DNA from: Paraburkholderia acidicola
GTDB lineage: Bacteria; Pseudomonadota; Gammaproteobacteria; Burkholderiales; Burkholderiaceae
Assembly: GCF_002362315.1 (NCBI RefSeq)
Contig: NZ_MTZV01000006.1
Coordinates: 1,922,001 to 1,986,000, forward strand
DNA length: 64,000 nt
Direction: 5' to 3'
In this document: positions 37,273 through 45,600 of the stretch, in pieces
Layout: every line of letters begins with the position of its first letter
Position numbering within the stretch: position 1 is the stretch's first letter
Notes under the pieces: generated by a model
What the model was told of the DNA's origin: nothing
What the model saw: the letters and a program-made list of their open reading frames with translations, nothing else
Databases searched by the model: none
Program-made: the position numbers and the translations under genes

Positions 37273-38001
37273 TTACGGATTCGCCGTCGCATCCGCCGAT
37301 GCGTTCGCATCGTCCTGCCCGACCGCTTCAAGACGATATCCGTAGCCGTAAATCGGCGTAAGCCGGAAACCGTTTTCAGGACGCAGGGCGAGCTTCGTGC
37401 GAACCATCGCGATGTGAGTGTCCAGCGTGCGCGACGGGATATCGGTGGTCTGCTTCCACACGGCGTCGAGAATGTGTGCGCGCGACAGCGGCCGGCTCAG
37501 ATGCTGGAACAGCAGCAGCGCCAGATCGAATTCCTTTTGCGTCATGCTGACCGTATTACCGTCGACCGATACCTGCCGAAGCTTCAGGTCGAACTCGAGA
37601 TTGCCGAAGGTTTCTTTCGTCGAGGCCGGGTTCATCGGATACGAGCGGCGCAACAGCGATGCCACGCGCGCAGTGAGCACACCCGCCGAGACGGGTTTGA
37701 CAACGTAGTCGTCGGCACCGGCGTTGAGCATCGTCACGATGTCCGATTCCCGCGCGCGGCTGCTGACGAACAGCACCGGCAAGCGCTCGGACAGATTCTG
37801 TCTGACCCATGCGAGAACCTCTGCGCCCGACAGATCGGGGACGTTCCAGTCGAGGACCAGCAGGTCGAAGCTTTCGCGCCGCAACTGACGCAGCAGCAAC
37901 TGACCTTGCTCGAAGGTATGGCAGGTGTGGCCGGCACCCGTTAGCGTGTCGTTGGTCAGTGCTGCCTGGTCCGCATCGTCGTCAAGTATTGCAATTCTCA
38001 T
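37273..38001 (-). CDS. Orphan OmpR-type response regulator
   Basis: A 242-residue regulator with acidic pocket DDD (7-9), phospho-acceptor D51 in LLVLDWNVPDLSG, conserved Lys in VKPVS and a winged-helix domain ending IYGYGYRLEAVGQ. No kinase gene is adjacent. The ATG at 38001 starts MRIAILDDD. It precedes the TPR-GT9 gene and is a close paralogue of the regulator at 58433-59119 across the adhesin locus. Confidence 0.92.
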   Translation of the reverse strand: MRIAILDDDADQAALTNDTLTGAGHTCHTFEQGQLLLRQLRRESFDLLVLDWNVPDLSGAEVLAWVRQNLSERLPVLFVSSRARESDIVTMLNAGADDYVVKPVSAGVLTARVASLLRRSYPMNPASTKETFGNLEFDLKLRQVSVDGNTVSMTQKEFDLALLLFQHLSRPLSRAHILDAVWKQTTDIPSRTLDTHIAMVRTKLALRPENGFRLTPIYGYGYRLEAVGQDDANASADATANP

Positions 38002-38115
38002 GGTGCCCTCGTTCCACGGCTGAAGCTCCGGAGAGTCTATGGCATTTTGGGGTGCCATCCACGGCTATTTATGCTTTTTAGTGACGCCTCGGGGCGAAAA
38101 CCCCGCGCAGCGCAA

Positions 38116-38985
38116 TCAACCGAGCGCGATGGCCGCGGCGAACTTCGTCTGTGGCCGCGCGATGTGATAGCCCTGTGCATAGACTTCGGCACGCCGGCTC
38201 AACCAGCGTAATTGCGCCTCGGTTTCCACACCCTCGATGACAACCGTGACCGCGAGTTTATCGAGCATGTCGAGTACGCACGACATCACGGTGCAGGCCC
38301 GGTGCGAGCCCGGTACCCTGACCATGAATTCGCGTGCGAGCTTGATCGTATCGATCTGCGTGGTGCTCAGGATGGCGAGCGATGCGTAGCCCGATCCGAA
38401 ACCGTCGATCGCGATGCGTACGCCGAGTTGCCGCAGCGAGTCGGTGATCTCGCTGATGGCGAGCAGCTTCGAGGCATCGGCGGTTTCGACGAGTTCGAGT
38501 TCCAGGTGCGACGGGTCGATGCCATAGCGCTGCGTCGTTTCGCGAATCGTCGTGACCAGTTCGTCGTCGGCGAGTTGCGACGGCTGGATGTTGATCGACA
38601 CGCGCGGCAACGGATGACCTTCGCGCTGCATCGTGCGCAGTTGCTCGCAGGCCGATTCGAGGACGAAGTAGCTCGCTTCGCGCGCGGCGCGTGCGTCTTC
38701 GAACGCCTGGACGAAGCTGCCGGGCAGCAGCAGACCGTAATCGGGATGCTGCCAGCGCAGCAGACATTCGATACTGGACAGCCGGGACGTCTGCGCATGG
38801 ATGATCGGCTGGAAGGCGACGCGGAACTCGCCGTCGTGCAGACCTCTGCGCACCCGCGCGGCGAGCGCATGGTCGCCTTGTCGGGACGTTTCGCCGGTAT
38901 CCATCGCGCGACTGTGTGGCGCGCTCAATCCACTACCGATGTTCTTCACGTTGCATTCCTCTGGGGGCCCGCTGCGGTCGGACAT
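38116..38985 (-). CDS. EAL-domain protein, probably a degenerate c-di-GMP phosphodiesterase
   Basis: A single EAL domain of 289 residues with no membrane segment or sensor. The signature reads ECLLRW (E73), with N132, the ELVET Glu, K215 and E251 kept. The second Asp of DDFG is replaced: AIDGFGSGY has D194-G195. Loss of that metal ligand usually weakens or ends hydrolysis, so it may bind c-di-GMP as a receptor. The ATG at 38985 has GGAG at 8 nt; a GTG at 38949 with AGAGGA is an alternative. It is divergent from the adhesin. Confidence 0.88.
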   Translation of the reverse strand: MSDRSGPPEECNVKNIGSGLSAPHSRAMDTGETSRQGDHALAARVRRGLHDGEFRVAFQPIIHAQTSRLSSIECLLRWQHPDYGLLLPGSFVQAFEDARAAREASYFVLESACEQLRTMQREGHPLPRVSINIQPSQLADDELVTTIRETTQRYGIDPSHLELELVETADASKLLAISEITDSLRQLGVRIAIDGFGSGYASLAILSTTQIDTIKLAREFMVRVPGSHRACTVMSCVLDMLDKLAVTVVIEGVETEAQLRWLSRRAEVYAQGYHIARPQTKFAAAIALG

Positions 38986-39054
38986 CTTTGCGCTCCACAG
39001 ATGAACGGAAAAGGCCGCGCCCTTTGCAAGGCTGCAGCCTGTCGAGACGGGCAC

Positions 39055-39683
39055 GGCCGACGACGGTCGATCTAATGAGTGTTTGAAGCGGTTGCCGCCT
39101 GGTGCACGGGGGCGTGTGACGCGCGATTCGCCCGACCAAATAACAAGATAGCGCCGTTTGGCGGATCCAACCGTTAAGAAAGGTCAAACGCAGCGATATT
39201 ACCGGGCGCGTCGGATTACCGACCGTCCGGTAGCCGACAAATTCCTGTTGTTAACCCCGGTTTCCTGCGGGGTTACGTGAACTAAACGGAACATTTTCGA
39301 CGTTCGGTTTCGGAGAATTTCTCGTTGAAGAAATATTTTATTCTGCGTGAATAATGTTAAGAATTTTATTGGTGAACATTTAATTTAAAATCCTCGGCGC
39401 TCGAAGTTGGTTTATTGTCCAGACAAATACAAAACCGTGTGACCGCCCGCTCTGCCAGGTAAAAAGGGGCTCCTCGGATGTGTAATATGTAAATTTGACA
39501 TTTCTTTACGTTTCGCACATGACGATCTTTCATTATTTGACAATTGAAAAAAATACACGAAGATACAATCCGCTCACTTAAATCTGAGTGCGCAGCGCTT
39601 TGTATTTGTCGAGAGATTGATTTCCATCAGGCGTTTGAAAATTCTGCTGCCGCACACAGGCGCTACCGGAGAGGGGATTCGAA
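39055..39683. other. AT-rich divergent region upstream of the adhesin
   Basis: About 630 bp with no gene. From about 39,280 to 39,580 it is markedly AT-rich, in contrast with the GC-rich flanks, as expected of a long regulatory region and possible H-NS-type silencing target. ATTTGACA occurs twice, 42 bp apart (39494 and 39536), in the same orientation. Confidence 0.55.
39537..39569 (+). promoter_or_regulatory. Candidate adhesin promoter elements
   Basis: TTGACA (39537-39542) and TACAAT (39564-39569) resemble -35 and -10 boxes, but the 21-bp spacer is long, so an activator or a different pairing with the upstream TTGACA (39495) is possible. A start near 39,576 would give a ~108-nt leader. Confidence 0.35.
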
Positions 39684-42600
39684 ATGAATAAAACATATAG
39701 ATCTATCTGGAATGAAGCTCTGGGTGCCTGGGTTGCGGCTTCGGAGCTGGCGTCTGCGCGCGGCAAACCGAGTAAATCGGCGGTAGCGAAGGCGATTGCG
39801 GCGCTGGTGGTAGCGGGCGCGGGGATTCACAGCAACCTCGCCCTGGCGCAGTACGCGCCTGGTGGCGGCACGGCGACGGGTTCGTCGGCCATCGCGATCG
39901 GCGGCTCCAGTGGCGCGTTTCCATCGAGCGCGACGACGGCGTCCGGCACCACCTCGATTGCCATCGGCGCCAACGCAACAGCGAGCGGTAACTACTCGCA
40001 GGCTTTCGGCCAGAACAGCACGGCGAGCGCGGCCAGCGCAATCGGGATGGGTTCGGGCTCGAAGGCGACTGGCACCGGTGCAACGGCGATTGGCAACGAT
40101 ACGACGGCGTCGGGCTCGAGCGCGATTGCAATTGGCGGCGGCAATAGCTCGGGTACTGGCGGCGCGGCGGCGCTTGGTGCGCAGGGTATTTCGATTGGTC
40201 GTTCCTCGAGCGTGGTGCTGGCGGCGACGAACGGGCTTGCCGTTGGCGTGGGGGCGACGTCGAGTGCGGTGGACGCGGTCGCGCTCGGCGTTTCGTCTAC
40301 GGCGAACGGGACGGACTCACTTGCGTTTGGCACATCGGCGACGACGACGGGATCGAGTGCTGTAGCGATCGGGCAAAACGCTGTCGGCTCGAATGCGCAA
40401 ACGGTAGCCCTTGGCACTAGTTCCACTGCTTCGTCGAATTTTGCCACTGCGGTTGGGTCGGGGAGCGTGGCTGGTAATGGGATAGCTAGTGGCACCGCCA
40501 GTGCTTCGAACGCTTCGGCGTTCGGCGCTAACGCAAAGGCCTCGTCGGCTTTTGCTACCGCGGTTGGGGCAGCGAGCACCGCCAGTAGTGCGAATGCTGC
40601 GGCGTTCGGCGTTAACTCAACGGCCACGGGAAATTCTGCCACCGCGCTTGGCGCAATGTCGTCCGCAACCGGCGGGAGCTCGATTGCTGTGGGGCCGGCT
40701 GCGACGGCGTCTGGGAACGCTGGGATTGCTGTTGGAACCTTTTCGATTGCGAGCGGCAGCAGCGCGGCTGCGTTCGGCGTTGGCGCGACGGCGTCCAATT
40801 TCCAGGCTACGGCGCTTGGCGTTAACGCGAACGCCGCGGGGACGAATGCGCTGGCGTTGGGTACCTCGGCTACTGCGGCCTACACGAACAGCGTGGCGCT
40901 TGGGGCCAACAGCGTCACCGGCGCGGCTCCGCCGACAGGCACCGGTTACCTGACGGGACAGGCAGCGCCGCTGTCGGAAGTGTCGGTGGGCAGTTCGACG
41001 GCGTTGCGCCGGATTACCAATGTGGCCGACGGTGCCGCGCCGCAGGATGCGGTGACGGTATCGCAGTTGAGCACCGGCATGAGCACGACGACGAGCAGCA
41101 TTTCGAGCTTGTCGACGTCGGCTTCGACGGGGATCACTTCGTTGTCGACTGGTGTGAATTCATTGTCCACCGGTCTGAGCACGACCAACAGCAATGTAAC
41201 GAGTCTGTCGAGCTCGACGTCGACGGGACTTAGCACCGCGGTGAGTCGTGAGACGAGCCTGTCCACCGGTCTGAGCACGACCAACGCCAATGTGACGAGC
41301 CTGTCGAGCTCTACGTCGTCGGGCATCAGCTCGTTGTCGACGGGGTTGAGCACGGCAGGCGCCGGCGTGGCGAGTCTGTCGACGGGCATCACCAGCCTGT
41401 CGACTGGGCTGAGCACGACCAACAGCAATGTAACGAGCCTGTCGAGCTCGACGTCCACGGGCATTGGTTCGTTGTCGACGTCGGCTTCGACCGGCATCAC
41501 CAGTCTGTCGACCGGACTGAGCACGACCAACAGCAATGTAACGAGCCTGTCGAGTTCTACGTCCACGGGCATTGGTTCGTTGTCGACGTCCGCTTCGACC
41601 GGCATCACCAGTCTGTCGACCGGACTGAGCACGACCAACAGCAATGTAACGAGCCTGTCGAGTTCTACGTCCACGGGCATTGGTTCGTTGTCGACGTCCG
41701 CTTCGACCGGCATCACCAGTCTGTCGACCGGACTGAGCACGACCAACAGCAATGTAACGAGCCTGTCGAGTTCTACGTCCACGGGCATTGGTTCGTTGTC
41801 GACGTCCGCTTCGACCGGCATCACCAGCCTGTCGACTGGCTTGAGCACGACCAACAGTAATGTAACGAGCCTGTCGAGTTCTACGTCCACGGGCATTGGT
41901 TCGTTGTCGACGTCCGCTTCGACCGGCATCACCAGCCTGTCGACTGGGCTGAGCACGACCAACAGCAATGTAACGAGCCTGTCGAGTTCCACGTCCACGG
42001 GCATCAACTCGCTGTCGACGTCCGCCTCGACCGGCATCGCGTCGTTGTCCACATCGACGTCGACTGGCATTACGAGTCTGTCGACCGGCTTGAGCACGAC
42101 CAACAGCAATGTAACGAGCCTGTCGAGCTCCACGTCCACGGGCATCAACTCGCTGTCGACGTCCGCTTCGACCGGCATCGCGTCGCTGTCCACGTCGACT
42201 TCGACCGGCATCACCAGCCTGTCGACTGGCTTGAGTACGACCAACAGCAATGTAACGAGCCTGTCGAGCTCTACGTCCACGGGTATCGGCTCGCTGTCGA
42301 CGTCCGCCTCGACGGGTATCACCAGCCTGTCGACCGGGTTGAGCACGACCAATAGCAACGTCAGCAGCCTGTCGACTGGCCTGAGCACGACCGGCAGCGG
42401 TATTAGCAGTCTCTCGACTTCGACCTCGAGCGGTATCGGCTCGCTGTCGACTGGTCTGGGTTCGCTGTCTACGTCGACCTCGACGGGCATCACGTCACTG
42501 TCTACGGGCCTGAGCACGACGGGCAGCAACGTGTCGAGCCTGTCCACCGTGGTATCGGCCACGCGCACGCATTACTACAGCGTCAACGACAACGGCGTAC

Positions 42601-45600
42601 AACAGGGCAACTACAACAACAACGGCGCGACCGGGGTGAACGCGATGGCGTTGGGCCCGAATGCGAGTGCGTCGTCGTCCAATGGCGTCGCCATCGGCAA
42701 CGGCGCGGTGGTCAGCAGCGCGGGCAGCGTGGCGCTGGGCGCGGGCAGCACCACGAGTGCAACTGCGCCGACGGGCACGGGCTTTCTGACCCAGCAGGCA
42801 GCGCCGCTGTCGGAAGTGTCGGTTGGCAATTCGACGGCGTTGCGCCGGATTACCAATGTAGCCGACGGTTCTGCGCCTCAGGATGCAGTGACGGTGTCGC
42901 AACTGAGCACCGGCATGAGCACGACGACGAGCAGCATTTCGAGCTTGTCGACTTCGGCTTCGACAGGGATCACTTCGCTGTCGACGGGTCTGAGCACGAC
43001 GAACAGTAATGTGACGAGTCTGTCGACATCGGCTTCCACGGGGATCACTTCGCTGTCGACGGGTCTGAGCACGACGAACAGCAATGTGACGAGTCTGTCG
43101 ACATCGGCTTCGACGGGGATCACTTCGCTGTCCACTGGCCTGAGCACGACCAACAGTAATGTGACGAGTCTGTCGACATCGGCTTCGACGGGGATCACTT
43201 CGTTGTCGACCGGGCTGAGTACGACGAACAGCAATGTGACGAGTCTGTCGACATCGGCTTCGACGGGGATCACTTCGCTGTCGACGGGTCTGAGCACGAC
43301 GAACAGCAATGTGACGAGTCTGTCGAGCTCGGCTTCGACAGGGATCACTTCGCTGTCGACCGGTCTGAGCACGACGAACAGTAATGTGACGAGTCTGTCG
43401 ACATCGGCTTCGACGGGGATCACTTCGCTGTCGACGGGTCTGAGCACGACGAACAGCAATGTGACGAGTCTGTCGACATCGGCTTCGACGGGGATCACTT
43501 CGCTGTCGACGGGTCTGAGCACGACGAACAGCAATGTGACGAGTCTGTCGACATCGACTTCGACGGGGATCACTTCGTTGTCGACGGGCCTGAGCACGAC
43601 TAATAGCAACGTGACCAGCCTGTCGAGTTCCACGTCTACCGCTGTCAGCTCGCTGTCAACGGGTGTGGGTTCGCTGTCCTCATCTACCTCGACTGGTATT
43701 GCCTCACTCTCAACGTCAACGTCAACGGGCATCAGCTCGCTGTCGACCGGTGTGAACTCGCTGTCCACATCGACTTCGACCGGCATCAGCAGCCTGTCGA
43801 CTGGCCTGAGCACGACTAACAGCAACGTAACGAGCCTGTCGAGCTCGACGTCCACGGGTATCAGCTCACTGTCGACGGGTGTGAATTCGTTGTCCACGTC
43901 GACTTCGACTGGTATCAGCAGTCTCTCGACGGGTCTGAGCACGACTAACAGCAACGTAACGAGCCTGTCGAGCTCGACGTCTACGGGCATTAGCTCACTG
44001 TCGACGGGTGTGAACTCGCTGTCCACATCGACTTCGACTGGCATCAGCAGTCTCTCGACGGGTCTGAGCACGACCAACAGCAACGTGACGAGCCTTTCGA
44101 GCTCGACGTCTACGGGCATCAGCTCGCTGTCGACCGGTGTGAATTCGCTGTCGACGTCGACGTCGACTGGCATCAGCAGCCTGTCGACTGGTCTGAGCAC
44201 GACCAACAGCAACGTGACGAGCCTTTCGAGCTCGACGTCTACGGGCATCAGTTCGCTGTCGACCGGTGTGAATTCGCTGTCGACGTCGACGTCGACTGGC
44301 ATCAGCAGCCTGTCGACTGGCCTGAGCACGACCAACAGCAACGTGACGAGCCTGTCGAGTTCGACGTCCACGGGCATCAGTTCGCTGTCGACCGGCGTGA
44401 ATTCGCTGTCCACATCGACCTCGACCGGCATCAGCAGTCTGTCGACTGGCCTGAGCACGACCAACAGCAACGTGACGAGCCTGTCGAGTTCGACGTCCAC
44501 GGGCATCAGTTCGCTGTCGACCGGTGTGAACTCGCTGTCCACATCGACTTCGACTGGCATCAGCAGTCTCTCGACGGGACTGAGCACGACCAACAGCAAC
44601 GTCACGAGCCTGTCGAGTTCCACGTCCACGGGTATCAGTTCGCTGTCGACGGGTGTGAATTCGCTGTCCACGTCGACTTCGACCGGAATCAGCAGTCTCT
44701 CGACGGGCCTGAGCACAACGAACAGCAACGTAACGAGCCTGTCGAGCTCCACGTCCACGGGCATCAGCTCGCTGTCGACCGGTGTGAACTCGCTGTCCAC
44801 ATCGACTTCGACTGGCATCAGCAGTCTCTCGACGGGTCTGAGCACGACCAACAGCAACGTAACGAGCCTGTCGAGTTCGACGTCTACGGGCATCAGCTCG
44901 CTGTCGACCGGTGTGAATTCGTTGTCCACGTCGACTTCGACTGGCATCAGCAGTCTGTCGACTGGCCTGAGCACGACTAACAGCAACGTAACGAGCCTGT
45001 CGAGCTCGACGTCTACGGGCATCAGCTCGCTGTCGACCGGCGTGAACTCGCTGTCCACATCGACTTCGACTGGCATCAGCAGTCTCTCGACGGGTCTGAG
45101 CACGACCAACAGCAACGTAACGAGCCTGTCGAGTTCGACGTCTACGGGCATCAGCTCGCTGTCGACCGGTGTGAATTCGTTGTCCACGTCGACTTCGACT
45201 GGCATCAGCAGTCTGTCGACTGGCCTGAGCACGACTAACAGCAACGTAACGAGCCTGTCGAGCTCGACGTCTACGGGCATCAGCTCGCTGTCGACCGGCG
45301 TGAACTCGCTGTCCACATCGACTTCGACTGGCATCAGCAGTCTCTCGACGGGTCTGAGCACGACCAACAGCAACGTAACGAGCCTGTCGAGTTCGACGTC
45401 TACGGGCATCAGCTCGCTGTCGACCGGTGTGAATTCGTTGTCCACGTCGACTTCGACTGGCATCAGCAGTCTGTCGACTGGCCTGAGCACGACTAACAGC
45501 AACGTAACGAGCCTGTCGAGCTCGACGTCTACGGGCATCAGCTCGCTGTCGACCGGCGTGAACTCGCTGTCCACATCGACTTCGACCGGTATCAGCAGCC

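Noticed and set aside
40946..42568. A 540-codon minus-strand frame over the first stalk.
   Set aside because: Same artefact as above.
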